Below, one piece after another: positions 1 through 18,014 of a stretch of DNA of 64,000 bases. The stretch lies in the NCBI RefSeq assembly GCF_900496995.4, contig NC_044027.1:8704743-8768742 (forward strand), read 5' to 3'. Origin of the DNA: Aquila chrysaetos chrysaetos. Lineage: Eukaryota > Chordata > Aves > Accipitriformes > Accipitridae. The notes below the pieces were generated by a model that saw only the letters and a program-made list of their open reading frames with translations, had not been told where the DNA came from and ran no database searches. How positions within the stretch are numbered: position 1 is the stretch's first letter; every line of letters starts with the position of its first letter. Position numbers and translations under genes: made by a program.

Positions 1-3000
1 TTGGGAGAGGGAAAGCACTGAGGACACAGGGTGCTGTTGCAGGGTCTCGGGGTCCCCCAGACCTGAGCTATACCTGGCGTGCAGCCTCGCAGCTCCCTGC
101 AAGCAGAGCCGCTTATGAACAGGGCTGTGCATGGAAATCTGGGGCAAAAAGCCAAAATGAGCAAGTCCTGAGGCGCTGGGAGGAAGAGAAACTCGCTGCT
201 GGAGTGCCACAGCGACATCCCCCGCACGAGCCTGGACATGCTGTGCACAGGCAGGCAGGGCTGGGGTTATGGCAGGACACCTGGGAGGATGCTGCCTCTT
301 TTTTTATGCCTGCTTAGCAAAATATATGAGTTTTTCTCTGGGACACAGCTCAACATGGGAAAACCTGGCAGCAGTGAGGCCCAGTGAAGGGACAGGGGCT
401 GCCGGTGGCTCTCCTCTGGGCAACACTGTGGGAGCAGAGAAGCCCTGGGGTGTCCGTGCAGGTGTTTCGCAGCTTTCAGAACCCAAGAGCTGGGTGCTGT
501 GATGCTGGTTATGCACGGTGCATGCTCTGCTGCACCCCTAATCTCAGTCCTCAGTAGGGAAACTGAAGCACAGAGCTGCACGGGTCCCCTCTCCCAGCGC
601 TAGAGCTGGTCAGAGGAGGGTTTGACCTCCCAGCTTCTCCAAAAAAATCCCAGGCCTCCCTCTTCCCTTCTTCCACCCCCTGGGAGGTCACCGAGTCTCT
701 TTACAGGGCAAACCACACTTTGGGAGCTGCAAGCCCAGCAGGCTCCAGGATGGAGGGACCAGCCACAGTGGGCAGGCAGGGGAGATTGAGGCTTGCAGGC
801 AGGGTGCTGGCAGCAGGGCATTCTGACTGCTGGGCGCCCGGCCAGCTCAGCACCCACCAGCATCTGTCCCCCATCACAGGGACAGTGCTGCCAGGGCCAG
901 GCAGGGTCGCATCACCCTCTGGAGCTCTCCTGCTTGCTCCATGGGTGCCAGGGCCGCAGCCCCCAGCCCAGTGTCCCCACTCACCTGGGACCAGGCTGGG
1001 CAGGCAGGGCAGCGGTGGGCACCATTGTGAGCAGGATGAGCCTGTGCAGCCCCAGCTCCTCAGTGCAGGTGAGAAATGTAGTTTGCTGTTGCAATGGCCA
1101 GAAGGAAGCAGCTTTTCCCTTTGCAAAGAGCTGCAGGAAATGTAATTCAATCCCAGGAGGATTCAGCTGCAATTTGGGGCACTCTCTGCCCTGCGCCCAT
1201 CCCCAGGCTGCCCTGGCCCCATGTGCACAGCCCTGTCCCCAGTATCCCTGGGTCTCCTGGGAAGGACAGGTTTCTGCTTGTGGGAAGATGTTGGGGCTCT
1301 GCACAAGCCAGTTTTGGGGGCTTGGTGTTGGGAAGGGTGACACTGGATGAGGGCATCACAGCAGTGTCACACGGCAGGGACATGGCTAGAGTAGGGATCC
1401 TGTGGTGGCCCTGTCCCACCCCACGGCATGCTCAGCCACCAGCACAGGGGAGACTGTCCAGCTGCAGAACAGGAGCTCTGTCCCACACCCTGGGGACAGG
1501 ACACCTGGCTGGGCACTGGCTCCCAGCAAAACCCACCCTGTCCCCAAGCACCCAGAAGCAGGGACATCGTGCACTGGAGCCCCTGGCAGTAAGGACCCTC
1601 CTGAGAAGCCCAAAGTCCTGCAGCCTTCAGCAAAATGCCCATTCAGGACCCACAGGGGACACACAAGGGGACACGTGGGTGTCCTGCCCAGGGCAGGGCA
1701 GAGCAGTAAAGCTGTGGCAGTGCCATGTCCCCATCAAGCCTTGTTCCACCAGGCCAGGCTGGCAGCATCTCCTGTTGCCCCTGCACCTTCCAGCTTTCCC
1801 TGCAGCTTCCCCAGGGATGTGGCAGCACTGAGGGGACCCAGGCTGGTATCTCCCGCTCCCCTGAAGGAGGATGCCAGGTCTGGATGTGGGACTGGGATGC
1901 TCCTGTGCTGCCTTCCACCCAGCCACCCTGGCTGGCAGGCTGGTCCCCACGGTCCCCACTGTCCCCTCAAGGCTCAGCTCTTGCTCTGTTCGGGGATGGC
2001 CATCTCCTGCCAGCCACAACCAGAGCCATGGGGCAGGAATGTCGGGACCATGTCCGAGCTGAAAGCCACGACCCTGTGGCAGGGTGGCAGGAGGGGACAC
2101 CGGAGGAACAGCCTCTTGCAGGGGAGCTGTGGGGGGTGGCTGTGGCCCACAGGGCTGCAGGCAAGGCTGGTAACAGCCATGGCTTCTGGCGGTTGGGGAC
2201 ATTGTGTCCCCATGCTGGTGCTGGGCCCAGCTCCTTCAGCGCTGGTGTTTTCCTTGCTGGCAGGAAGCCACGAGCCTGGGGAGGTTGCAGGCAGCGCTGC
2301 CCTGCCTGCAGCCGTTCCTGCTGTCCTGGCAGGGCTGACACTGCCCCAGAACCCCTCCAGGGGCCCAGCAGGTACTGGTGAGTGGGACAAGGCAACACCA
2401 GGGAACCAAAGGAGCCCTGGCAGCTGGTGATGGTGGGGACAGGGACACTGGCTTTGTCATGGTGGGAGTGTGGCAGGCTCAAGGCCCCATGGCAATGGGG
2501 CCTGGCCTCTGGGCTGAGTTTTCAGTTGGGATATTCCAAAAAAGCCTCACACAAGAGCAGGACTGAGGGCTGGAGCTCCCACAGAGTCTCTCCTGCCTGG
2601 TTGCGGGTGGAGGGTGCTGAAAATTTGCATCTTTTCTCTTGCAGCACTTCTGGTTCCGGGGACTGCCACATGTGCCAGCATCCTTCTCCTTGCCCTTGTG
2701 CCAGCTGTGGCCCTCACTCCATGCAGCCTCATGCGTTTCACCCTCCAACGATGCCCTGGGGGCAGGCACAGGGCAACCCCCCAAACACATCCTGGAAAAG
2801 GCTCTGTTGGTGGGCACAGGTTCACACCACAGCTGACATCCCACCACAGATACTCCTGATGCCCAAGCACGTACCAGGTTGCTTGGGTCCAGCACACTTG
2901 GTTCATACCCCTCTGGCTGCCTGGGAGCCCAGGGATCAGCTGGATGGATGAGGATCCCAGTGGAGACCTGGCATTGGGGTGTCAGGGCTGGAGAGGTGGG

Positions 3001-3180
3001 GCACAGCCGGGCAGGGTGTGAGGGACCCCTGGGCTGCAGGGACCTGGGTGCCCCTGGGGGCAAGCAGAGCCTGGCAGGTGGGTCTGGGGGCTGCCAGAAG
3101 GTCAGGAGTGCCCCTGCTCAGGACCTGTACACGGTACTCAGTGCCCTCTGCCCATGGTGTGCAGTACCCCCACTCCACCG
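1..3180. other. Intergenic, no supported gene
   Basis: GC-rich unique sequence. Reading frames of 100-340 codons occur on both strands, but they overlap one another, have low-complexity Pro/Gly/Ser/Cys-rich translations, and show no domain or exon structure that I recognise. By comparison with human gene order RNF208 might be expected to the left of CYSRT1, but no RING motif is visible here, so it would lie outside the window if present. Confidence 0.6.
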
Positions 3181-3184
3181 CCCC

Positions 3185-3615
3185 TGCCTGCTGCCCGGTA
3201 CCAGCGTGTGGTGCCAATGCTGGTGCCAGTGCTTGGTGCTGGAGCTCAGCACCTGGCGCATGGCACTCAGTGCTGGTGCTGGTGCCAGTGGCTGGTACTG
3301 GTGCCTGTACTGGTGTCAGTGCCCGGTCCTGGCGGTGGTGACAGTGCATGGTACCACTGCTGCCTGTGTGGTGTCCAGTGTGCGCTGTGTTGTGCTGCTG
3401 CCAGTGCCCAATACCAGTGCCCACTCTGGTGCTGGTATCCACTGCCTGATGCCAGAGCCAGTGTCCAGTGGCTGGTACCAGTGGCTAGTGCTGGTGCCTG
3501 GTGCACGATGGTCGGTGCTGGTGGTTTTGCCTGGTGCCCAGTGCCCCCTGCCTAGTGCTCGGTGCCTGGTACTGGTGCCCAGTTCCTTGCGTCCCCTGCC
3601 TGGTGCCAGTGTCCA
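3185..3615. repeat. Degenerate GGTGCCAGTG-type minisatellite
   Basis: The + strand is dominated by imperfect short units such as GGTGCCAGTG, TGGTGCTGGT and GGTACCAGTG, with a loose 6 to 12 base periodicity over about 430 bp. It lies directly against the 53-bp minisatellite to its right. The reading frames through it are repetitive (Val/Pro/Ala/Cys-rich) and I treat them as non-coding. Confidence 0.7.
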
Positions 3616-3654
3616 GCGTAGCAGTAGCGCGGGCGGAGGGGGGTGGGGCGAGGA

Positions 3655-4300
3655 GGGGGTGCGGGGGGTGGGTGCCGGCCGGTCAGGCGTGGGTGGGGGC
3701 GGGGTGGGTGGGGGGCGGGGGTGCCGGCCGGTCAGGACGTGGGTGAGGGGCGGTGGGTGGGCCGGGGCGGGGGGTGCCGGCCGGTCAGGCCGTGGGTGCC
3801 GGGGCGGTGGGTGCCGGTGGGCGGTGGGTGCCGGCCGGTCAGGCGTGGGTGCCGGGGGGTGGGTGCCGGGGCGGGGGGTGCCCGGCCGGTCAGGCCGTGG
3901 GTGGCCGGGGCGGTGGTGGGTGCCGGGGCGGTGGGTGCCCGGCCGGTCAGGCCGTGGGTGCCGGGGCGGTGGGTGCCGGGGCGGTGGGTGCCCGGCCGGT
4001 CAGGCCGTGGGTGCCGGGGCGGTGGGTGCCGGGGGGTGGGTGCCCGGCCGGTCAGGCCGTGGGTGCCGGGGCGGTGGGTGCCGGGCGGTGGGTGCCCGGC
4101 CGGTCAGGCCGTGGGTGCCGGGGCGGTGGGTGCCGGGGCGGTGGGTGCCCGGCCGGTCAGGCCGTGGGTGCCGGGGCGGTGGGTGCCGGGGCGGTGGGTG
4201 CCCGGCCGGTCAGGCCGTGGGTGCCGGGGCGGTGGGTGCCGGGGCGGTGGGTGCCCGGCCGGTCAGGCCGTGGGTGCCGGGGCGGTCGGGCGGTGGGGGC
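3655..4300. repeat. 53-bp GC-rich minisatellite
   Basis: Twelve copies are anchored by GGTCAGG at 3681, 3730, 3783, 3837, 3888, 3945, 3998, 4050, 4102, 4155, 4208 and 4261. Spacings are 49-57 bp and settle to 52-53 bp at the right end, where units are nearly identical. Each unit carries one or two GGGGCGGTGGG blocks, which resemble Sp/KLF GC boxes and have G-quadruplex potential. Since 53 is not a multiple of 3, the open frames through it are successive frames of the same repeat rather than protein. Confidence 0.95.
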
Positions 4301-4390
4301 CGGGCCGGCCGGGCGGGGCGGTCCGTGCAGGAGGAAGCGCAGCCGGCGGCAGAGCGGCCCCGGAGCCGGGCGGAGCCGCGCGGTCGGTGA
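4290..4390 (+). promoter_or_regulatory. Presumptive CYSRT1 promoter / non-coding exon 1 edge
   Basis: CpG-dense sequence immediately right of the minisatellite ends in a good splice donor, GGTCG|GTGAGT, with the intron starting at 4387. A long C/T-rich stretch follows (about 4400-4760). This fits a TATA-less CpG-island promoter with a short non-coding first exon spliced to the CYSRT1 coding exon near 5060. The transcription start cannot be read from sequence alone. Confidence 0.4.
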
Positions 4391-5069
4391 GTGCCGGGAG
4401 CGAGCCGCTGCCCGCGCCCTGCCTGCTCCCCCCCTGCCCCTTCCTTTGCCCCCCTCCGCCTGCCCGGCCCGCCCCGCGCCCTGCCTGCCCCCCTGCCCCT
4501 GCCCCCCGCCCCGGTTCCCCTTCTCCCCCCCGCCCCCGCCTGCCCCCGTCCCTGCCCCTCTCCCTACTGCCCCTGTCCTGTCCCCTGCTTCCCCTGCCTC
4601 TGCCTCTCCTTCCCCCCATACCCCTTTTCTCTCCGCTCCTCTCCCCAGTGCCTGCCCCCCACCTCTGAGACCTCTCTCCCCCCCCCAGAAGCTCCTACCC
4701 CACCCCACTGCCCTACCTGCCCGCTGTCTCCCACCCAGCACCCCCTCCCGCCCCGCCAGCACCCTGCCCACCCCCATGTCTCCCTGCCCAGGTGTCACCC
4801 TCTCTTGCCTCCCCTCCTGGCTCTGCCATCAGGGCCACACGGCCAAAGTGTACGGGCTGCATGTCGGGGACCCCTGGGGCTGGCAGGGAGGGGGGACCAC
4901 AGCTCCGCACCCTGGTCCCAAACCAGTGGGGTCCGCCGGGGGTCCCTTCTCCGTGCCATGAGAACAACCCTGGCACTGACACCCCCCACACCCTGGGTTA
5001 ACGGGGTCTCTGTCTCATGGGAGGTGGGCAATGCCAGCCAGGCCACGCTTGCTGACAAGGAGCAGGGAG

Positions 5070-5453
5070 ATGGATCGTGGTGTCAGCCTGAAGAACCCCT
5101 ACGCCAGCGTCAACATCCCACGGGACCAGTTCCAGCAAAGCTTTATCACTCGCTACCTGAAGGATGAGCCCACCGTCATTGCCAACCCTGCAGCTGTGCC
5201 CACCTATGGCGTGGAGGAGCAGGTGGACCCCACTGGCAGCTGCAACAGCCCAACCATTTCCACGGAGAAGTCCTGGTCCCATCCCTACAACCCCTATGCC
5301 AGCCTGAGGATGCCCAACAGGGAATCGCCCGACTCCTTCTACACCGTCACCCTGGACAAGCCGCCCAAGGGCCAGGAGTGCGAGGCCAGCAGGGGATGCG
5401 GCTGCTGCAAGTTCTGCCCCTGCTGCAGAAAGTGCTGTTGTGTTATCTCCTAA
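5070..5453 (+). CDS. CYSRT1: Cysteine-rich tail protein 1
   Basis: A 127-residue protein starting MDRGVSLKNPYA and ending in a Cys cluster (GCGCCKFCPCCRKCCCVIS). The mammalian family has the same design: an N-terminal MD...VKNPYA motif, a low-complexity middle and a C-terminal Cys-rich tail ending CCCCVIS. NPYA occurs twice here (residues 9-12 and 74-77). In mammals the protein is linked to keratinocytes and the cornified envelope; the Cys tail is thought to be lipid-modified or cross-linked. The 5070 ATG was chosen because it reproduces the family start; an in-frame ATG at 5031 would add 13 residues not seen in the family. The coding region is one exon with TAA at 5451-5453. Its neighbour RNF224 on the same strand supports the assignment. 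Confidence 0.88.
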   Translation: MDRGVSLKNPYASVNIPRDQFQQSFITRYLKDEPTVIANPAAVPTYGVEEQVDPTGSCNSPTISTEKSWSHPYNPYASLRMPNRESPDSFYTVTLDKPPKGQECEASRGCGCCKFCPCCRKCCCVIS

Positions 5454-11933
<6,480 letters not shown>

Positions 11934-12384
11934 GCACGAGGAAGGGGCTGCTGGCAGTGTGAAGGCAGCTGACCTTCTGGGGTGCAGTCTGGGACCATTT
12001 TTGGGGACCCCACACCATGCCCCAGGCCCACGTGTGGACAGTAGTGAAGGGGCTGTGCTGGCAGGCTGGGAAGGGCTTCAGCTTGCTCAGGGCTTGCTGT
12101 CCATCCTGCCGGGATTTGGGATGCAATGGGGGTGGGGGGAATGAGGATGCCACCACTCCCTCATCCTGCCCACCCGCCCCTCTGACAACTCAGAAACCTG
12201 GACCAACCATCACGGATGTCCCCTGGTGCCTGGCGCAGGGCTTGCTCATGCCCGGTTTCTCCATGCATGTGGCTCTGCAGCAGGGACACCCTCTGCTGAG
12301 CATCTCCCAGGCAGGGGACACAGGAGCCTGGCACAGCACAGCGATGCTCCAGGGAGCGTGTGGCACCCCAAAAGCTTCACGCCT

Positions 12385-12390
12385 ATTAAA
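12385..12390 (+). other. Probable RNF224 poly(A) signal (ATTAAA)
   Basis: ATTAAA lies 450 bp after the RNF224 stop and is followed by a GT-rich stretch (CTGTTGGCC, then GTCTTGGTCG) suited to a downstream cleavage element. No AATAAA was seen between the stop and this point. Confidence 0.45.
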
Positions 12391-15300
12391 CAACACTCTG
12401 TTGGCCCTGCTGGGCTGCATGTCTTGGTCGTATTTGTGGGAAAGCCTCAGACTAGCCCAGGGAGAGCCCTGCCTGTGGTGGGGGTGGGATGGGGAGAAGT
12501 GACCTGCCCTGCTGGATTGCTTTCCTTTAAGTGTTTGCTCTGTTGGTCATTTGCATGAGAAATTTGAGCATTGGGGTAGCCGGACAGTTGAAATTGAGGA
12601 TGACAGAGCCCACAGGAGTTCCTGCTTGGCCTTGCGCTCCATGGCTTGTGCCAGGTTTGGTTTTTCTGCCTGACCCTCTCCCCACCTCCCTACCTGCACA
12701 CCTGCATGCAGCCTGTAGAGAAGCTCCTCTGCTGTTTTTCCAGGTAGTGTCTTTGCATGGCTTTCCCTGCCTGACTCTGAACAGGGAGCGCAAGAACGAG
12801 AGCCCAAACAGCCAGGAGTGAGTTTAACAGAGGCCAAATGGGGAAGGACTGGGGTGCGCCAGGGTGATATTAATACAGTTCTTGGGCAGGGCTTGGCATT
12901 GCCTGGGCAGTTCTTGCAGTCCTTCCTCTGAGACCATTTTCTGTATCTGTTTTCCATGTGGTTTATGAGCTCTTGCAATGTCCCAGCATCAGGCACCACT
13001 GGCTGCGTCTTGGGGTTCAGCAGGGGACCCCCAACCTGTGCCTGCCTGGGGCCAGTAGTGATCTTACGTCCCCTGGGCAGTCCTGGTGCTTGGCTGTCCC
13101 CCGAACTGGGTGCCAGGGCTGCAGCCAGAGGAGTCCAGCACCCATGCCATGCACAGCACCCCACCCTGGGCACAGCACCCCACCCTGGGCACAGCACCCA
13201 TGCTCTACAGAGCACCCACGCTCTACACAGCACACACACTGTGCATGGCACCCACACCACGCACAGCGCCCATGCACAATTCTGCCACTTGGTGTCACCT
13301 GCTATAAAAAAGTCAGAGCTCTGAGATGTGCCCAGCACAGCCCAACCAGGGGAACTCCAGCCATGGGAGCAAGGCCACCAGGCATGCCCCAGGGCAGAGG
13401 TGCCCAGGGGGGTCAGCAGAAGCGTGGTGTGGTTTAGGGACTCCATGGGGTGGGCATCTGCCTGCCTCCGATCTTTAATTACATGGAAACCTGCAGTAAA
13501 TTAAAGCCTACAAGGGTGGGATAAAAGCTGACACAGAGTCTTAAAGCACCTTCCCCTCCATCTTCCTGTGCACCCCTATGGCTGCCTAGGGGCTCACTCG
13601 CCCCAGATCCTTCACAGGTGGTGGTGGAAAGAGTCTGTGATGGGCCCATCCTGGCTCCGGGCACAGCTCCGTACAAAGGTGCCAGCAGGACTCTGTGCTC
13701 AGCCTGGCACCTTGGGTGCCAGCTTTTCAATGGTGGAAGGTGACAAAGACCTGTGGTTCCCTGTCCCTCTGCCCAGGGCTTTGCCTCCATGCTCCCACTC
13801 CTGCTCCACTGCAATCCCCCAGCACCAGAACCAAGCTGTGAAGCTTGGCCCTTGCCGTGTGCCTCTGTGCATGTCCCTGCTGCTCCCAGCCAGTGGCTGG
13901 GCTCTGAAGGAGTTTATCTGTCCCTCCATCACTTTATTGTGGGAACGGTCTTGGCACGCTGGCTGGGCATCCTGATTTATACCTCTTGGCCAGAGCAGGG
14001 CTGGTGTTGAGCCCTGTGCCTTGGAGGACTCCTCCATCAGAGAACAGAGAACACGCGAGTTGTCCTTGCAGAGTATGTGCTCGGAGCAGCCTCTCCTGGT
14101 GCTGGCCCCGGGGCCAGGCTGTGCTGTTCTACGTGGAGTCCACAACCGCAGAAGGAGGCATCACAGTGGGGGAGTGGGACACTGGTGGGTGCAGCCCTGG
14201 CTGAGGACAGGGACCTGGGCTCTTCCTGCAGGGTGCTGGGTCCCCCCATTCCAGAGAAGGGGGCAGTGACAGGGACCTATGCTCTGCTAAGCACTGGCAG
14301 CGTGTGTGAAGGAACAGTGGTGGCACTGCTTGGGTACAGGACCCCAAAGGGTCACCAGCCTGCAATTGCAGTGGGTTGCAGTCAATGTATGCAAAACAGG
14401 AGTGGGGCCAGGCACAACCAGCACCAGCCTTGTGCTTCCCTGGTGTCCCTAGCAGGCAGGACACTGGGGACATCTCTCCTGCCGCATGCCATGGGGGTAT
14501 GCAGCAGGGTGACAGCAAAGGGCTGGCAGAGGAGCTGAGATGAGGGTTTGCAGCCTCCTGGGCTCTCTGAGCACAAAAGCTGGAAATGGCCTTGCTTTTA
14601 GTATTTTTTTTTTTTTTCCAATGAATTTTGCACTTCTCACCTGATCCCAGGTGCCCGCAGGCAGTGGGCAATGCAAGCCCTGGGGAGGAAGAGCATTTTG
14701 GGCAGGGCTCCCTAAAAATTCAGGTCCTCATATACCCTGCGGCTGCTTGTGGGATGAGCTGATGCTGCAGCTCCATGTGGCTGTGGGTTTGTGCCCTGCT
14801 TCAGGGCTGGGCTGGGCTGGAGGATTCCTCTGAATTATTTCCAGATGGGGATTAATGCAGCAAACTGAGTTTGCTGCAGGATAGATAAACAAACCAAAGC
14901 TCCTCTGGATGCTATTAATAAACCGCCTGCCTGCTGCTTCTGCCCCAGATTTGGGAACATCCTGGTCCTGGCCTGGGGTGCAGCCATGTGCTGCCTTGCT
15001 CCTCTTCTAGCCTTTTGGCTGTGGGGCAGAGGTGCCAGGGATTCCTTCAGGGTCCTAAATGGGACAGGAGTTGTGAGGGTGTGAGTGGAGGATGGTGTCT
15101 CTGCTCTGGGTCCCTGCTCTGGGCTGTGAGTGGGATGAGGTGCTGCCGGCTGTGTCCCCTGCTCCCCCAGTGTCCGCTGAGCTCCACCAGGGACGGTGGA
15201 TGCCGGGAGGTGACACCTCTCCTCTCCAGCCTTCTGCTGTGGGCCTTCAGGCAGCTTTGAGAATGGAGCAGGTGTAAACAGGGTGGAGGCAGACTTTGAG

Positions 15301-16235
15301 CCCTCTCGAACTGCTGCTCTTGTGCTGGGGCGTGGGTAAACAAGTTTTGGGTGGCTGCAGCCCAGCAAGCTCACCTTTCCCATGCGGGGGCTCCTGGGCG
15401 TCCCCCAGCATGCCTGTAGATGTGTGATCCTGCTGGGGAGGAGGAAGGTGGCCCATGGGACTCACATCCCAACCTTCCTCATTTTGGCATAGCTTACAGT
15501 CTCCTGCCAGGGGCAAACAGAGCCTGGCCAAGGGTTGGGCTCAGCAGGGTGGCCCATGGCTCCCAGCAGAGCTCCCCATTGAGGACCTCTGGGCTTGGTG
15601 GGCCAGCACAGAAGATGGGGTTAGACCTGCTGATTATATGATTTAAGCTTTGTCCCACCCCAGCCAGCTGCGGGGGTCATGGGTCCATACACCCCTCTGT
15701 ACACGGCTGGTGAGGCAGCGCACCCATGGGGATGCCCTGTGGGGAGGCTGGAAGCCAAGAGATGCACCTGGGTTTGCTTTTTTCCAGCTCTGCAGCCTGC
15801 AGCACGCACAAGCAGTTAATCCCAGGCCGTGCAGAGCTGGCTGCTTACCTGGCTGGAGCAGTGCCTGGCAGAGGGAGGGACAAGGGCACGGCTCTGCACC
15901 TTGCCAGGGCAGGCATCACTGCAAAAATATTTGCTGAAAAAAGTGCAGCTCCACCCCAAGGAAAACTGGGGCCAGGAGCGCAGCCTGCTCTGGGTTTGCA
16001 GACGGAGGGTGGTGGCGAACAGGGGAATGCATGCGGCTGCAGGGACTCCAGCACATCCACTTGCTCCGCTTGCAGCCAGGCACTGCCCAGCACCTCCACT
16101 TGGCACCGCCGGGCTCAGCCGAGGGTGCCGGGCAGGGACGGGTGGCTGGGCAAGGTGACAGGCACTAGGGATCCTGTCCGTGGGGGAATCCCAGCACCGG
16201 AGGTCAGGGAGCCCTCGCCACCTCAGTGGGCAGCC
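12391..16235. other. Intergenic between RNF224 and LRRC26
   Basis: Nothing coding is supported. A run of imperfect CACAGCACCC-type units lies at about 13140-13280. A TATAAAA string occurs at about 13302 but with no gene after it. An open frame continues in frame from 15726 into the LRRC26 start; it lacks family similarity and is probably promoter and 5' UTR. No TMEM210-like frame was recognised, although that gene lies next to LRRC26 in human. Confidence 0.5.
13140..13280. repeat. Imperfect CACAGCACCC short tandem repeat
   Basis: Two exact CACCCTGGGCACAGCACC-type units are followed by diverging copies (CTCTACAGAGCACCCA, CTCTACACAGCACACA, ATGGCACCCACACC). The period is about 17-22 bp. Confidence 0.6.
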
Positions 16236-16779
16236 ATGGGCTGCTGGAGGGGCCCCAGCACCATGCTGGCCTGCCTGCTTCTCCTGCGTCCGCTGCCCTC
16301 GCCAGCCTGCCCTGCCGCCTGCCGCTGCTCCTCGGGGGAGGTGGACTGCAGCGAGCATGCCCTCCGCAAGGTGCCACAGAGCCTGCCGACCAACACCAGC
16401 ACCCTGTGGCTTGGCTACAACTTCATCTCCGTGCTGGGGCCGCGCTCCTTCCCTCCGCTGCCGGGGTTGCTGCTGCTCAGCCTGCCCCACAACCGCCTGA
16501 AGCTGATCCACAGCCAGGCGCTGGTGGGGCTCGGGGCGCTGCAGGAGTTGGACCTCAGCAACAACTACTTAACTGTGCTGAACCCTGAAACCTTCCTGCC
16601 CCTCACCAGCCTGGCCATGCTCAACCTGGGCAGGAACAGGCTGGGGGAGCTGGATCCTGGGGTGCTGCACGCTCTGCCCCAGCTCCAAGCCCTCCTCCTG
16701 CAGGACAACCCCTGGGTGTGCAGCTGCGGCATCCTGCCCCTCTGGCGCTGGCTCAGCCACAACAGGGAAAAAGTGCAAG
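16236..16779 (+). CDS. LRRC26: LRRC26 coding exon 1
   Basis: Encodes residues 1-181 and one base of codon 182: signal peptide, LRRNT, all leucine-rich repeats and the first half of LRRCT. The start context is GCAGCCATGG, close to an ideal Kozak sequence. The exon ends at a textbook GTGAGT donor. Confidence 0.9.
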
Positions 16780-18014
16780 GTGAGTGCCCAGAGGACTGTG
16801 TCCCCAAGCCCCCCACCCGCTCCACACTGCCTGGTTACCTCGTTGAGGCTGAGGAAGGACCCAGCACCCTGGTTGCCAGCCGGCCGTGGGCTTGCATGGT
16901 CGGTGCCCGTGGGGGTACAGCGAGGTTCCTCAGGACCCATCCTCAGGCCGTGGCAGCTCCTGTGTCTGCCTGAGTGGATGCATCCCTGGGTCTGGTACTT
17001 GGGGCCCACCCTTGGTCACCAGCAGGGATTGCCTGGAGAGGAGGGCTGTGCAATGTCCCAGTGATGGGCACCCAGCGCTGTCCCCAGCAGTGGCACCAGT
17101 CCTGCCACACTGAGGACAAGGCATGCTAGACAATGGGCACCTGAGGGGGCAAGAAGAGCCTGGGTATCAGGGTGAGCATCACCGCTGACCAGCCGGGATT
17201 CAGTGCCTTCAGCCCCTTCCCCAATGCTTTCATGAATGTGGGTCTGATCCTGCATTTCTTCCCTCGTGAACCTCAATGAGAGACAGGTCTGCGAGCAAGG
17301 TCTCTCCCTCCGCTGCCACCCACTCCTGCTTGCTTCCAGCTTGGGTGCGCACCTGTCACTTGTGCTGGTTGGGACCTTCTGTGGCATCTCCAGGTTGGCT
17401 CTGCTCACTGCTCCCCACATCTGTCCCCTGGGAACCAGGCCCACCACCTTGCCTGCCCCATCTACCACCCCACCCCAAACCTATTTTCCAGTGCCCCCTC
17501 CAGCACTGTGCCCACCTCCCCATCCCATCCCACTCCCCAGGGCGTAGGATGTAGATGAGTCCTGAATCCTCACCGCTCCCCTTCTTTGTACCCTGCCCTG
17601 GGTGATCTTGGTCAACCCTGTCCTCCTGCCCTGGTTCTGTCTGTCCCATACAGCCCTGCCATCCCCTCTGTCCTTGACACCTGCCTTGTCCCAGCTGCCC
17701 AGTGTGCCCATCAGTGCTGCTTTTCTTTTCCAGAGAAGAGTTTGCTCCTCTGCAGAGTCCCAGAGCAGCTGAACAAGTATCCAGTCATGGCCTTCAGGAA
17801 TGAGTCCTTCAGGCAATGTCAGGAGACCTCACTGTCCACCAAGCACTACATCGCCTTCTTGATAATTGGACCATTCTCCTTCATGGCCAGCATCTTCTTC
17901 TGCACCTTCATGGGCTCCATCATAGTGGTTTACCACAACCTGTGCAGGGAACCCCACTTCTGGAGGAGACCCAGCATCCGCAGGCGCCGCTGTGGCAGGG
18001 TGACCAGGCTTTAG
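16236..18014 (+). CDS. LRRC26: LRRC26, BK-channel gamma-1 auxiliary subunit (two coding exons)
   Basis: Exons 16236-16779 and 17734-18014 join (donor CAAG|GTGAGT, acceptor TTTTCCAG|AG, phase 1) to a 274-residue type I membrane protein. Residues 1-24 form a signal peptide. An LRRNT cap has C25, C29, C31 and C38. About five leucine-rich repeats follow (for example LQELDLSNNYL). The LRRCT cap includes NPWVCSCG and cysteines 162, 164, 188 and 210. A transmembrane helix lies at about 220-248, then a basic tail (RRPSIRRRRCGR). LRRC26 binds BK (Slo1) channels and shifts activation strongly to negative voltage; the membrane helix and the basic tail after it are needed. NTS at 53 and NES at 204 are potential N-glycosylation sites. 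The human protein is somewhat longer (about 334 residues). A second in-frame ATG at 16263 could serve as an alternative start. The tail-to-tail placement with GRIN1 matches mammals and separates it from the paralogues LRRC38/52/55. Confidence 0.9.
17734..18014 (+). CDS. LRRC26: LRRC26 coding exon 2
   Basis: Encodes residues 182-274: the end of LRRCT, a short juxtamembrane segment, the single transmembrane helix and the cytoplasmic basic tail, ending with TAG at 18012-18014. The acceptor has a good pyrimidine tract (TTTTCTTTTCCAG). Confidence 0.9.

Noticed and set aside
1402-2430. A 342-codon + strand frame in the left intergenic region
   Set aside because: Low-complexity translation, competing frames of similar length on both strands, no domain, splice structure or neighbour support.
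2879-4390. A 503-codon + strand open frame and overlapping 341- and 402-codon frames
   Set aside because: They run through the two minisatellites; the three frames repeat the same Gly/Val/Arg/Pro motifs in turn because the 53-bp unit shifts frame. CpG-rich sequence lacks stop codons.
13300-13310. TATAAAA string as a possible promoter
   Set aside because: No gene or exon follows on the + strand for nearly 3 kb.
14605-14620. T run as a possible retrocopy tail (poly(A) on - strand)
   Set aside because: No gene-like sequence, target-site duplication or open frame is associated with it.
15726-16235. N-terminal extension of LRRC26
   Set aside because: It would place 170 unrelated residues before the signal peptide; the 16236 ATG has a strong context and precedes a hydrophobic leader.
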